Part shown: one piece after another, positions 1-10,308 of the stretch
Numbering within the stretch: the stretch's first letter is position 1
Layout: the number at the start of each line of letters is the position of its first letter
Source of the DNA: Perkinsus chesapeaki
Lineage: Eukaryota; Perkinsozoa; Perkinsida; Perkinsidae
NCBI GenBank assembly: GCA_013115145.1
Contig: JAAPAO010000102.1
Coordinates: 123-64,122, forward strand
Direction of reading: 5' to 3'
Length of the DNA stretch: 64,000 nt
Made by a program: the position numbers and the translations under genes
Notes under the pieces: model-generated
The model's input: only the letters and a program-made list of their open reading frames with translations
Database searches by the model: none
What the model was told of the DNA's origin: nothing

Positions 1-141
1 AGAGTAACTATACCGTAGCTAGGCTTAAAGAGTATATATACCGTAACTAGGGTTGAAGAGTAACTATACCGTAGCTAGGCTTAAAGAGTATATATACCGT
101 AACTAGGGTTGAAGAGTAACTATACCGTAACCAATAGCTAC
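1..141. repeat. 28-bp tandem repeat at window start
   Basis: About five copies of a 28-bp unit, alternating between two variants, so the higher-order period is 56 bp (units at 2, 30, 58, 86, 114). The unit contains ACTATACCGTA or ATATACCGTA followed by AGGCTTAAA or AGGGTTGAA. The array probably continues to the left of the window. No coding potential is seen. Confidence 0.85.
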
Positions 142-243
142 TAACTATGCGTAAGTGAGGTAACCATGTCAGGGGGAAGTGAAATAGTGCCATTCGCGCC
201 CTTGTTGGTGATCTCTATATTCTTCATTCTCGCTTACTTAACA

Positions 244-588
244 CTATTCACCAGAACGATGTTTGACTCTGGATATATTTTGCCATACATATTCACAACA
301 CGTTTCAATTTTCTGACGATTCCCTACTACTATTACTACTGAGTCACTAACATACACCGAGCGATAATAACAAGTAACTATGTAATACGGACATCCTACG
401 GGATCGGAGGCCCCCCTTTCATCGCCGCTGCTCTCGTCCTCGACAAATGCATCACCAGCAGCATCGAGATGCTTATCCTGACACGTATAGCGATTCAAGC
501 GGGAGGGTTGCCAAGCGAGTGTTCAGCTGTTCACCTTCTTCTTTCTCAAGAGCCTCTTTCCGACCTTAGGCGACCCCGGCGACGACAT
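244..588 (-). CDS. Small hypothetical protein, two exons
   Basis: I do not recognise this protein. Reading from 588 on the minus strand, a short basic exon (MSSPGSPKVGKRLLRKKK) ends at a GTGAAC donor. A 58-nt intron closing in TGTCAG joins it in frame to an acidic exon (DKHLDAAGDAFVEDESSGD) that runs open to the stop at 244. The basic N-terminus followed by an acidic stretch could suit a small nuclear or nucleic-acid-binding protein, but no domain is recognised. More introns may be hidden in the C-terminal part, whose composition (YYRSVYVSDSVVIVVGN) looks less convincing. The start was chosen as the first ATG giving an in-frame splice. Confidence 0.4.
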
Positions 589-756
589 TATAAAGAAATA
601 TCCAATCTGCCGCAGCTCGATGCTTCGCCTTCGAAATGCGACTTCATCCCCTCTGCCGCAATGCCTAACTTAACACTAAACAACTAGTATCGAAGGAAGC
701 AGTTTATTAACGTTGATCAGTGCCAGCAGCAATATACAGCACCGAAACGTGCCAAT

Positions 757-2694
757 TCATGTAGGAACCATACCAATGTAGGCTGCCTCGACCTCTCCTG
801 CATGCCGCTCAGAGTCGCACAGAGGCCCCTCCACCATAAGCCGCCGCAGCGTTCGCCTCCACTTATCGAGACCGTCAATGTCGGCGGAAAGTTTGATCGC
901 TTTCTGGATGTACTCCGCCTCGGTTGCGGCCACAGTAGCGCTTGCGTAGTCTTCTCCAATAGCGTGCGCCAAACTAGCAGTGACTCTTTGGGAATGGCAT
1001 GCGCCCTTCGATGCTAGAGTCACCACTGGGACGCCCATGTACATAGCTTCCGCGCTGGTAGTGGTGCCAGCGTACGGCCAGGGGTCCAAGCAAACGTCAA
1101 TGTCACCGTACATGCCTAAATGAGTTGCAGTGGAGGGGGTCATCCCCACCAAAACGAGGCGCTCCGGCGAGACGCCCTGTGCACTGAACAACCGTTTCAT
1201 CCGATCGACGGCCGCAGCGGAAGCTAATGCCTTCGACTTCAACAGCAATCGGGAATTCGGCACCTGTAGTAGGATCCCCGACCATACCCGTATAGTGTCA
1301 TCAGAGAGCTTAGCGAGAGTGTTGAAACTGCCGAAAGTAACAATGCCACCGGATCGTCGCTGAGGAGCTTCTAATGAGCACTCCGGCGCATTCAGAGGAG
1401 GCGAGTAACACAGGAAGCAATGTGGCAGGCGGACAAGCTTCTCACTGTAGCCCTCGCCAGAGTCACCAATAGGATCTGTGACTCCATCTACTAGACGGTA
1501 GTCCATATTAGGCAGACCAGTAGTGTTGGGATACCCTATGTAAGTGACGGTCGTTCGGGCCGGCTTCACGGCGAAAACTAGAAGGCGATTGTTTCCGGAG
1601 TGCCCCGCCAAGTCGACCAGAACGTCGATACGGTCGTGCCAAATCCGGCGGCACAACTGACGATCGTCCAACTCGTGGACATCCACCCATCGCCAGTCTG
1701 GATTCTTCTCTATGCGGCCCTTCAGCCGCAGAGTAACAGCATCGTTAATGATGGAGTCGTGGTAAGCATAGACTTCGACCTTAGATGGATCATGAGATCG
1801 AAACAAGCCTTCGACGAAGTAGCTCACAGAGTGACCGCGGAAATCTGGCGACAAGTAGCCGATTCGCAAACGCCCTTTACATGGACGAGAACTCCGCTCT
1901 TCTCCACCGAACAAGCTGGCTTTGTCGATCTCCCTCTCGACTCGGGCCGCGACAGCGTTGCCCCATTTGCAGTGTTCCTCGGACACCCAGCGGCCACCGT
2001 CGTGCTGAGGGAGGTAGTTGAGGCTCATGAGTCGACTGTGAGGGGCGTGGCGGTGATCGGGCTCGGCTCGAATGCAATCCTCAAAAGATGCGATCGCCGC
2101 TTGAGTTAAGCCCATATCACGGAGGAAGATCCCAGCAGTATTGAAAGCCTCAACTTCGCCCGACAGTCTACATAACTTCACCGCTTTATCCAGATTTCGC
2201 CCGGAAACGCCGTAGATGGCGCCAAGTCTATGGAGGTAATCTTTATTAGACGGGTCCGCGTCAACTGCCTTTTCCATGGCCTCCTTACAGTTAGCCCAGT
2301 CGTCGAGTAGCCTATAGCACTCCGCCTTAGCTGCCCACAGCGCTCCCTTCTCCTTGTTGCCCGCATCTCCATTCAGTTCAGCAAGCGCTATTGCAGTTCC
2401 GAGGGTAGGCAGCTCCACGGCAAAGTTCCTTTGTCGGTGAAGCATTGCCGCCTTGGCCTGGAATACTCGATAATCATCAGGCGCCAACTGGTAAGCTTCA
2501 AGCCACAATGTTTCATCTCCCTTCTTCAAAAGTGTCTCCGCCAACCCTCGTGATACATTTTCGATCGCCTTGGTGAGACCCTCAGTGCTCTCATCAGATG
2601 CCAACGCCGCGGCTCGATGCTCCTCTCTTAGGCACTGAAGCGCTCGCTTCAATGCCTCCACCGCCTCGTCCAGGTTCCCAGGAGCCGTTGACAT
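757..2694 (-). CDS. SPY: SPINDLY-like protein O-glycosyltransferase (GT41, TPR + catalytic domain)
   Basis: An uninterrupted 645-residue protein. Residues 1 to about 245 are helical TPR-like repeats (for example EKAVDADPSNKDYLHRLGAI and SFEDCIRAEPDHRHAPHSRL). From about residue 270 comes the GT41 catalytic domain: RIGYLSPDFRGHSVSYFVEG, DVLVDLAGHSGNNRL, IGYPNTTGLPNMDYRLVDG, then GIVTFGSFNTLAKLSDDT and DPWPYAGTTTSAEAMYMGVP. The NTTGLP version of the IGYP loop and the RLPHCFLCY segment match SPINDLY rather than metazoan OGT. SPY enzymes of plants and apicomplexans transfer O-fucose from GDP-fucose to Ser/Thr of nuclear and cytosolic proteins, so O-fucosyltransferase is the likelier activity (inference from subfamily). 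The gene has no intron, unlike almost all neighbours. An upstream exon cannot be excluded, but the ATG at 2694 gives a sensible N-terminus. Confidence 0.92.
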   Translation of the reverse strand: MSTAPGNLDEAVEALKRALQCLREEHRAAALASDESTEGLTKAIENVSRGLAETLLKKGDETLWLEAYQLAPDDYRVFQAKAAMLHRQRNFAVELPTLGTAIALAELNGDAGNKEKGALWAAKAECYRLLDDWANCKEAMEKAVDADPSNKDYLHRLGAIYGVSGRNLDKAVKLCRLSGEVEAFNTAGIFLRDMGLTQAAIASFEDCIRAEPDHRHAPHSRLMSLNYLPQHDGGRWVSEEHCKWGNAVAARVEREIDKASLFGGEERSSRPCKGRLRIGYLSPDFRGHSVSYFVEGLFRSHDPSKVEVYAYHDSIINDAVTLRLKGRIEKNPDWRWVDVHELDDRQLCRRIWHDRIDVLVDLAGHSGNNRLLVFAVKPARTTVTYIGYPNTTGLPNMDYRLVDGVTDPIGDSGEGYSEKLVRLPHCFLCYSPPLNAPECSLEAPQRRSGGIVTFGSFNTLAKLSDDTIRVWSGILLQVPNSRLLLKSKALASAAAVDRMKRLFSAQGVSPERLVLVGMTPSTATHLGMYGDIDVCLDPWPYAGTTTSAEAMYMGVPVVTLASKGACHSQRVTASLAHAIGEDYASATVAATEAEYIQKAIKLSADIDGLDKWRRTLRRLMVEGPLCDSERHAGEVEAAYIGMVPT

Positions 2695-3318
2695 TTATTT
2701 CGAGGCCAAGGATGATCCAACTGAGACCGAGAACACGTACGTCAGTGGCAGGTAATATGCGAATACAGAGCAACACTCGCTAAGATTGGTTCTTGGTTTC
2801 GGACGATTGAAGCTAAGATGCTCAGTTAGGAACTGCAAATTGGACGTTCACTGTCCAAGCCAGAACGAACGACTTAGAAAGAAAAGTATTGGTGCATATC
2901 CCCGTGATTCCCATCTGATAAGCCACTTCCTCCCGAAAAGGTCCCAGACTTCGGTGGAAGTGTGGCCGTCAGCCTTCGTGGTACAATGCCAAAGATACAG
3001 TGACCGAGCAAGAACAGGTTTTCCTCTCAAACTCGGCACCATTAGTTGAACAGAAAAGTTTAATTCGAAGGAGAAACTCAAAGGGTATTTACATAACGGT
3101 ATGGTCTGAACAACTTGACACGCAAAGCACCAGCACTAGTTGCTAACACTGTACAGCAGCCGATTCGGGAACGACTGTATCTTGCACCACGGCCCTTCTG
3201 AGATCGGCCGTTGGTCTTTAGTCTTCTTTCCTGAGGAAATGAACACTAGGAACAAAGAGCCGACGACCTTTCAGGGTTCGCCCGTTTCGACGAATAATAC
3301 AGTCACAGTGACTACGAC
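2695..3318. other. Intergenic, nothing recognised
   Basis: Spacer between the SPINDLY-like gene and the 3' end of the first Lgt gene. A minus-strand open frame around 2848-3081 has no recognisable domain and no neighbouring exon that extends it. No tRNA, repeat or transposon signal was seen. Confidence 0.5.
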
Positions 3319-4919
3319 TCACTTGGACACTTTGCTCCGGGAAGATCCTTCATTCATGGCGGCGCTGCTCGGGCGCGCCAGCGTATAGTGTATGATTGCA
3401 CCAGCCACAACGAACCCTATCGCGACCATCTGATACTGACTTATGTGAAAACCTTCGACGGGCTCGTATGTGCGGTAATCTTCCACGAAGAACCTATTGT
3501 ACATTTGGAGACACTCCGACACAATAAAGCAAATGTTTACCGAGTAAGGCCAAGCAGCATCAACATATCAGAGGCCTGCGTCCAAGCCGGAGCATCACGC
3601 TTGCGGCGAAGCCAGAGGACCAAAGCTACCGAGCCGGAGGTAACTATCTCATATAGCGGAGTAGGATGTACAGCTGAAGTAAAGCAAAAGTTACCATCGG
3701 AGGCAATACAATATTTGGCTTACGAATGGTGGTTGGGACTAGGCCGTTCGGGAAGCTCATCGCCCACGGCAAGTCAGTTGGATAGCCGTAGCAACCGTCG
3801 CCAGAGAGGAAGCAGCCTAGTTTACCTAACCACGGCAGGATAGCAGCTTCCTGTGTCAGCAAGTTTCGCGAGATGCAATTTACGAGCGTCCTTTAATGCA
3901 AAAAGCAACTACAGCTAAGAATATCGCAGTTGCTACCGAACCCGACCAGATACGAAGACTTGAGTGCCGTCTAAGTTTAACAACACAGTCCATATTGACC
4001 ATCTTCAATAAGGTATCGGCGATGCCGCGAAAGAAGATATGAAACCCGAATCAATCTGAGGGCGGTGAACGCACGTAGTGAGAAGGGAAATTTTGCCGCA
4101 AAAATCTTCTGAACCCCTCCTCCATAGGGTATTATTCTTACCTATCGCATGACCCAGCATCAACAGAGGCGCCAGCATGTCCAGCATTTTACCCACAGAC
4201 TCGTGACACCAATAATGAGTATAACTAATGGAAATGCACAGTCTTATCGGGAGCTCAGTTCGGGGGCATTTAAGCGCTCTATTGACTACGTTACCGAAAT
4301 TAGAGAATCCGCAGTGAAAAGCGAGGGTTGAAACAGGCGAACAGCATATGGGAAATAAAGTATGTCTGTAATGTAACAGAGTGCAACTTAGCGAAGCTCG
4401 CCCAGCCAAGAATGGTCGATATACTCAGTCTGCACTTTGGAGGAAGTCGTATGTAACGTAGGGCACTTTTGCGGGCACTTACACTGCAGTAGCAATGATG
4501 CCTCCTATAAGACCACCTTGAAAGGATAGGCCTAGAAAAAGACAAGCTGACTAGTCTCAAGCAGTTGGAAGGCACGTACCAGTATTAAGTGCAAACAGTG
4601 CACTGTGATCCCATGTCAAAGCATAGTGTATCCTAGCTCCGACTACTCCACCAACCATGGCACACACCAGCAACACCGATGGGTCTATCTGGAGGGAAGA
4701 TGATTGACCTGCAACTAATCGGCCCTAGCCTTACTTTGAGATGCTTCCTGGCGATCTCCGCCTGCCCTAAGTAATAGGTCACCATAAACGCCAGGGCCAT
4801 ACAGAGGCCGTAGCTATAGACATTAACCCCTACACACACTGTACGAGACAACGTGGGAGTGGACACTTACCGCATACGGTGAATAGAACTGGTCGGACAA
4901 ACTCTACAGTGATGGCCAT
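3319..4919 (-). CDS. Prolipoprotein diacylglyceryl transferase-like protein, copy 1 (divergent)
   Basis: An intron-containing relative of bacterial Lgt, a polytopic membrane enzyme that moves diacylglycerol from phosphatidylglycerol to a lipobox cysteine. Exon 1 (4919-4871) encodes MAITVEFVRPVLFTVCG. Next come VYSYGLCMALAFMVTYYLG, then IDPSVLLVCAMVGGVVGARI, then GLSFQGGLIGGIIATAV, then GKMLDMLAPLLMLGHAIG. After a long intron follow GKLGCFLSGDGCYGYPTDLP and WAMSFPNGLVP, then SAVHPTPLYEIV, and the last exon (3493-3319) with RFFVEDYR and the final membrane helix. All family motifs occur in order, including GxxIGxxGCF, the HPxxLYE box and the RFFVE box. The intron structure matches copies 2-4, but the sequence is clearly more diverged. 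Substrate and membrane (ER, plastid-derived or other) are unknown; eukaryotes are not known to make lipobox lipoproteins. Introns rule out simple bacterial contamination. Confidence 0.85.
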
Positions 4920-5685
4920 TAAATAACAAAAAGAAAACGAAACAATAATCTACTGCACGGAACTGTTGAAGGCCAAACAAAGAAAACTCGGCACAGCTTT
5001 AATGGTGAAAAAGTGAAAGATGCGGAAGGTATGAAGGATGACGAAGTCAGTGCACGCTGCTCTGCGCAGCGCTTAGTATGGCACGTAGAAAGCTAGAAAA
5101 GATACTCTGGTGAGGCGAGCTCAAGCCAGCTCATTAATCGGTTTTCCTGAGGAACCAAACAACCTCTGAAATTGCTGTACCTTATATATGGCACAATTAA
5201 TAGGGTGTCAAACGTCATTAGCAGTATGCAGGCCGATTGCGGGGATTAAAGTTCTACTTTGATGCCCACGTACTATAACGAGCTTTGGATGACATTAGTC
5301 TCTCCCTGCCTCGAGTACCAAGGAAGGGAGGCACTGAGCTACATGTAAAAGAATATTTCAACTTGCAGGCCCCAAATGAAAAACGCAGCGTTTCAAACGC
5401 CAACTCTTCGTACACCAACCGTACGTTTCATTTTCGTATTCCGAGGTTCTGGCGTATACCGGCGGGCTGAGCCCGGTCCAAGGGCTGTGTAAGATATCGG
5501 TGCACAAAATCACCACACTCGTGGTGGTGAAGGCGAGCCAATATTTTGCTGTATCTCGCCAGACCCCTAAAACGATTTGTAGGTGTCATATGAATGACCA
5601 AATACGCTTTGAGCAGCACGCACTATCAAGTCCACCCCTCACACTGTTAAATGTAAGAACGGCTTAGAAGAATTCCCTATCGAGC
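4920..5685. other. Intergenic between Lgt copies 1 and 2
   Basis: About 0.77 kb between the start of copy 1 and the stop of copy 2. Short open frames (around 5285-5470 and 5428-5619) have no recognisable content. It presumably holds the promoter of copy 1 and the 3' end of copy 2. Confidence 0.5.
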
Positions 5686-7815
5686 CTACTTGGAGTTCGC
5701 CTTCTTTCTTCGTCGTTTCTCTATTTTATCGGATGTCCAACCACGTCTAGCAGCAACCTTCATGACAATGCCGGCGACCAGGAAAGCAACAGCAACAAGT
5801 TGGTACTGGGTTATGCCAACTGTCTCCAGCCTAGAGTGAGCACGATAATTCTCGATAAAGAACCTGAAGGTGCTTATTAGGAGAAGGAATGCGCGTAGAC
5901 GCCCCCTCCTTCGTGGAGTCCGTAGGGCAAATCAATGTGAGGTTCACAGCAAAGCGGCAGTCCAATTTTGCAACACTGGGCCACCAAATGTTTACCAGGT
6001 TGCCGCTTTAGGTGATCTAATTCGAGCACTGGCTTAAACGTCTATTTATTCGGAGAGTCTATCGAACTTAATGTTCAGAGCTCAGAGCTTCAACGGAAGC
6101 TCTGAGGCTTGGAAGAGCACGAAAAAAAGAGGCCAACTTGTGGTCAGAAAAGAGGAACAATGCACGACAGTATTTTCACTAAGTACCTCACCTAGTGGAG
6201 CCCAAAAGGACCAAAAATTCCGATCCTAACGCCAAGGGAACGGACTCCACCTTCTTCCTTCTGTACCATAAGATTAAACCACAGCTGCCAGAGGTAATCA
6301 TTTCGTAAAGTGGCGTTGGATGCACCGCTGAAGGAGATGTTCACGAGTAGCTAATTTACAAGACAGACTTACGAGTGTTAGTCGGAGCGAGGCCGTTAGG
6401 AAAGCTCATAGCCCACGGTACATCAGTAGGGTAACCATAACAACCATCACCCGAAATAAAACAACCAACTTTGCCTGATATGGAAATGAAGGATGACGAC
6501 AACAGAAGGACATTACCGATTGCATGGCCGATGAGGAGGAGGGGAGCTAATGTATCCAACATTCGGCCGATTGATTCTCGACAGTAAAGCTTTGTGTATC
6601 TTGAAGACAGACCTACCATTCGACTTAATTCCACCACCAGAATCACCCCGTGGTCCCGACTATCCCTCCGACTAGTCCACCTTGAAAGGAGTGTCCTGAA
6701 TATCGATATCAAACATCTAGATTTCGGCAGGTTCTCACCTGTTGACATATCCCAGAAGGATACGTTACTTGAATCATTCCATGTGAGCATAAAATGAAGC
6801 CGTGAGCCGAGGATACCACCGATCATAGCACACACTAGAAGGACTGTCGAATCAATCTAAAAGAGTAAAAGTCTGGAAAGCAGTGCAGCTAGCTGAAAGA
6901 TAGCTCAAGATAGGATCAAAGATATGCTTGATAGAATATTGCGGAATGAAAGTCGACATCGGTGCTTCCCTGCCCTAATCGGCGTGGGCCGTGGTTAATT
7001 TTCCACCAAACCGAATAGATTGTGAGCAGCTCACCGATACGATCCAATTCAGTCATACCGATAACTGCTCAGCAAGACACAAGATGCTGATGAGCCAGCG
7101 TGTATCCTATCTGAGATAGAGATTCTAGACAACCACATATAGCCTGCTCGAGTGCTAAGTGGATGCGTTTCAATGAGCGCTACTACAGTCAATTATAACA
7201 GTATTCTTCCACCGTAGTACTTTGAGTCCTTTCCTTCTTAGTTCTCCATCCCCCAACAGTAATGCTGATATGAAAGATAAGGCCATACAGAGACCATAGC
7301 CGTACACCGGACGCCCTGAGGATTATACATGTGGAAAGAAGCGCAGAAAAGCTGTAGGGTGCTTCTGGTCTACATGCACTTTGCCATAAATAAAATTCCG
7401 ATTGATCATCCTGTACGACTCGTACGCATTTTCTCAGTCTAGGCAACGCAGAGATTATAGACACCGAACAAATTATCCCACATAGCATCCGTAATCATCC
7501 AGATATCTCTCGATCCATCACTAATGACCACCATGAAATGTCAGAACTATGGGTGCAATTTCGTTGAGCAAGCTCAGCCCTTTCGTCGCAAATGTCTATG
7601 CTGAGGAGGACTAAAGTAAGATAGATTGGACCAAGTTAAGGCAACTTCTAATCAGGAGAAGTTCTCCTGATTGATCCTGAAGTGATTGGTTCTCCTGGAG
7701 AACCAATCACTGTACCCCAGCCGTAAAACATCGGTAATCACAAACCCGCTCTGCATCGCTGCTTACCAAAAACTGTAAACATAACGGGATTCACGAAGCC
7801 CGCAACAATAGCCAT
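5686..7815 (-). CDS. Prolipoprotein diacylglyceryl transferase-like protein, copy 2
   Basis: Second tandem Lgt-like gene. Exon 1 from 7815 encodes MAIVAGFVNPVMFTVFG. A longer intron containing two perfect palindromes (7650-7711) follows, then the exon RPVYGYGLCMALSF near 7318-7222. Next are DSTVLLVCAMIGGILGSRLHF and LTWNDSSNVSFWDMSTG (6835-6740), then GHSFQGGLVGGIVGTT. The exon RYTKLYCRESIGRMLDTLAP then reaches GHAIG. A 42-nt intron separates GHAIG from GKVGCFISGDGCYGYPTD, followed by SAVHPTPLYEMITSG and LILWYRRKKVES. The last exon carries RFFIENYR, ITQYQLVAVAF and a lysine-rich tail (RRRKKANSK). The frame is intact through every recognised motif. Copies 2, 3 and 4 are almost identical over the central exons and introns, so they duplicated recently or are kept alike by gene conversion. 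Same functional caveats as copy 1. Confidence 0.85.
7650..7711. repeat. Two adjacent perfect palindromes in an Lgt intron
   Basis: The first palindrome pairs AATCAGGAGAA (7650-7660) with TTCTCCTGATT (7662-7672). The second pairs AGTGATTGGTTCTCC (7681-7695) with GGAGAACCAATCACT (7697-7711). Each has a single-base centre. They lie in the first intron of Lgt copy 2, which is longer than its other introns. A related short palindrome, AGTTCTCCTGGAGAACT, occurs near 45952-45968. Confidence 0.85.
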
Positions 7816-8066
7816 ATGGGAGCAGAAAAAGCTGAGGCAAAGAAGAACAGACACCCCAATCAAATCTCAGTGAGAATTATGACTTCACCCAAATAAGGAA
7901 TATGTGGTGTATCCACAACGGAACCGTGTATCAGACCAACAACTGGCTGTTGCGCGACAAAGAAAGGCTAGACGTGACACTGCATGTAACACTGGGGGCC
8001 GAAAGCTTCTAACCGAGAAGTCATCTGTGATGCATACATCAGCTGATGCATGGCATATATTCAACT

Positions 8067-8125
8067 CGAGTTATACATGCACAAAAATACGTCATTAAGA
8101 CGTATTTTTGTGCATGTATAACTCG
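8067..8125. repeat. 27-bp perfect inverted repeat with 5-nt loop
   Basis: Arms 8067-8093 and 8099-8125 are exact reverse complements separated by ATTAA. A second hairpin, CACTTATGAC / GTCATAAGTG, follows about 20 nt later (near 8144-8166). The location is between the start of Lgt copy 2 and the last exon of the next gene. It could be a small MITE-like element, or a transcription-end structure. Confidence 0.9.
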
Positions 8126-8174
8126 ACGCATCTCTATAACTCCACTTATGACGTCGTCATAAGTGCAAGTGCAC

Positions 8175-9830
8175 TCAAAAATTAATTGCTATCTTCAGGC
8201 GTCCTTCGAGCTCACAGACTTGCGAATCAGCGACCTTTTTACACGAGCTTTGAAAGTTCAGCTTGCAGTCCCTGTAATGCACGTGGTTTTCTGTATGTAG
8301 CCATACCTCACTCGCGTAGAGAGTTTCATTGCCAGTACTCGGATCGCTCTGAGCGTGGTAGCCCAGAAACTTGGGTATGGCCAACTTGTTCCCGCCTCCG
8401 GCTAGAAGTGGAGAAAGAAGATATACGGGCGCACCGGACTCACCGGCGAAACTCTGATAGCCACTGGCGCGATCGCATCAGGGACAGCGATTGCGTCAAA
8501 ATTCCACACATCATCTTCATTGGCGAACATCATGTACTGCTCGGTCTTTCAACACACCGAACTTGTCAACAAGCAGAATCGAGCCTAAACGATCGCCAAC
8601 CGAGTGCAGGCAGGGATAACCGAGCTCAGCGTGATTAAACGTCAATCTGAAGGTCGTCGTAGAGAATCCGTACGGAATTCTCTCTCAACTCAGGTCGCTA
8701 CCGTTGAAGTCAATCTCAATGAAGTGCGCAGCAAACCCTTCGAGTTCGGTCGCACCACAAAGTAGCCCGAATCAGCCAGAGTCGGACTGTAGTTCAATCA
8801 TTGTACTGTACAATTTGTACAACAACTGCCGCGAATTATACTGCCTTACCAATATATACGAGGCAAAACCAAGCTTCGGTACTCGTCCTTTCTGTAGTAG
8901 AGAGCCAGAACCTAGTCAAGGGCCGTGAATATCTAGATAGCACGATTCCTGTAGGCTGGTTATTAGTCAAATGTCAGGGCATTGACTACTCCAGTTGGGC
9001 TTAAATAGAGTGAATTTGTACTTGTAGTGGATGAACATCAACGAAAAGCGGCCCAGTAGACTTTTAATAGAAGCCTAGTTGCCATGACCGGAGGATGTCG
9101 ACTCTAGAGTCTAGAATCTCCGAGATTCAATCTCGGCGAACGAACACAGCCACATGTAATTGGCAAGAGGCTCTATCCTATTACTATTCTTATTATACCA
9201 ACATGCCATCAATCGGAGCATGAACAAATCTAATTGCTTGCGAAGTCGAGAGCATCAATATCTCCACGCACACCAGAATCGAGCTGGTATGGAAATAATC
9301 CATTGCCGTGAGAAATGTCTTCCCCGGTGTCTTACCTCCACATGACAGCAAGTCTTGCCGGGCAAGAACGGGTAATGGTCCTCGCGTGTAGCTCGGGATA
9401 AGATGCGGCGCATTCCATGTCCCGGCGAGCGCCGGGTCTGGTCATCACCTGCGCTGGTGTCATCATGACACTGCCATGGGTACCCGTAACACCGAAGGAT
9501 ATATCTCACAGGAGTATAGTAACTCACCAACAACACGTTTTCTCAAGCCGCATGGAACGATCCTTCCCGAGGACCTCACCCTCTGTTACACAGACCCAGC
9601 AGCCTGCGAGGTAAATTGCCGCTCATCCGCAGTTTCGCCCAGTACTCACACTGCCCGCTGTGATCACCATTGATAAATAGAATCGCTCCCCGACTCGGTG
9701 GAAACCCAGAATGAATGAAGGAATGGCCACTGGATGAGCAAGTGAAGCTTGAGGAGGAACACCTTGCGAATGAACCAGCTGCCTTAATGCGATGATTGCA
9801 GAGACGAACACTCAACACTTTTGAGTACGA
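8175..9830 (-). CDS. Unrecognised spliced gene between Lgt copies 2 and 3
   Basis: I do not recognise the product, but several exons join in frame across good GT-AG introns. Near 9811, VFVSAIIALRQLVHSQG leads through FHRVGERFYLSMVITAG. A 46-nt intron then gives CWVCVTEGEVLGKDRSMR, and a further intron leads to VMMTPAQVMTRPGARRDME and an exon ending LAVMW before GTAAGA. Downstream, the exon MMFANEDDVWNFDAIAVPD (about 8545-8450) joins over a 42-nt intron to GGGNKLAIPKFLGYHAQSD, and the gene closes at 8175. The middle (8.6-9.3 kb) is not resolved. The true start, number of exons and function are unknown; a short hydrophobic segment upstream (VGSLLWLALFACM near 10.0 kb) could be a signal peptide if included. 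Same strand as the flanking Lgt genes. Confidence 0.35.
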
Positions 9831-10308
9831 AGCTCGTGGTATAAACGGAGAAAGAGATAAGGAAGATTCTGCATCACTTGGTGAGCCAAGGAAGGCGCAT
9901 TCGCGGGGAGTGATGATAAGCGAGGGGTTAATCGGATTTCCTGAAACATCACATGCTAACATGCAAACAAAGCCAACCACAGTAGGCTGCCTACTGTAGG
10001 CATGAACATGACAGTAGTTAAGCAATACTCGTTGTACTGGTGACGATTATATCGTAGACAATAGAACCATTATGTCGAGGGAAAATCAGTGTTCAGAGTT
10101 TTAAAACACTACAGCATTCGCGGGTCATACCGCTTTCCGCCACCACTGGGCAGCAAGTCGGTGTCATTGTCAGTCCTAACGTTATACCAGTCCCAACGCA
10201 AGTCGAATCACTACACACCGATGAGCTCGAGGCCCCTCCCCCAAGAAAGCAAAGTGAGCAAATCGATATGAGCTACAACCCCCCGCAGAAAAAAATCTAA
10301 TCGATAAC

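Noticed and set aside
1600-2109. Long plus-strand open frame of 169 residues
   Set aside because: It is the reverse complement of the conserved SPINDLY-like catalytic region.
7904-8638. Plus-strand open frames as genes
   Set aside because: They lie opposite the better-supported minus-strand exons and contain no recognisable domain.
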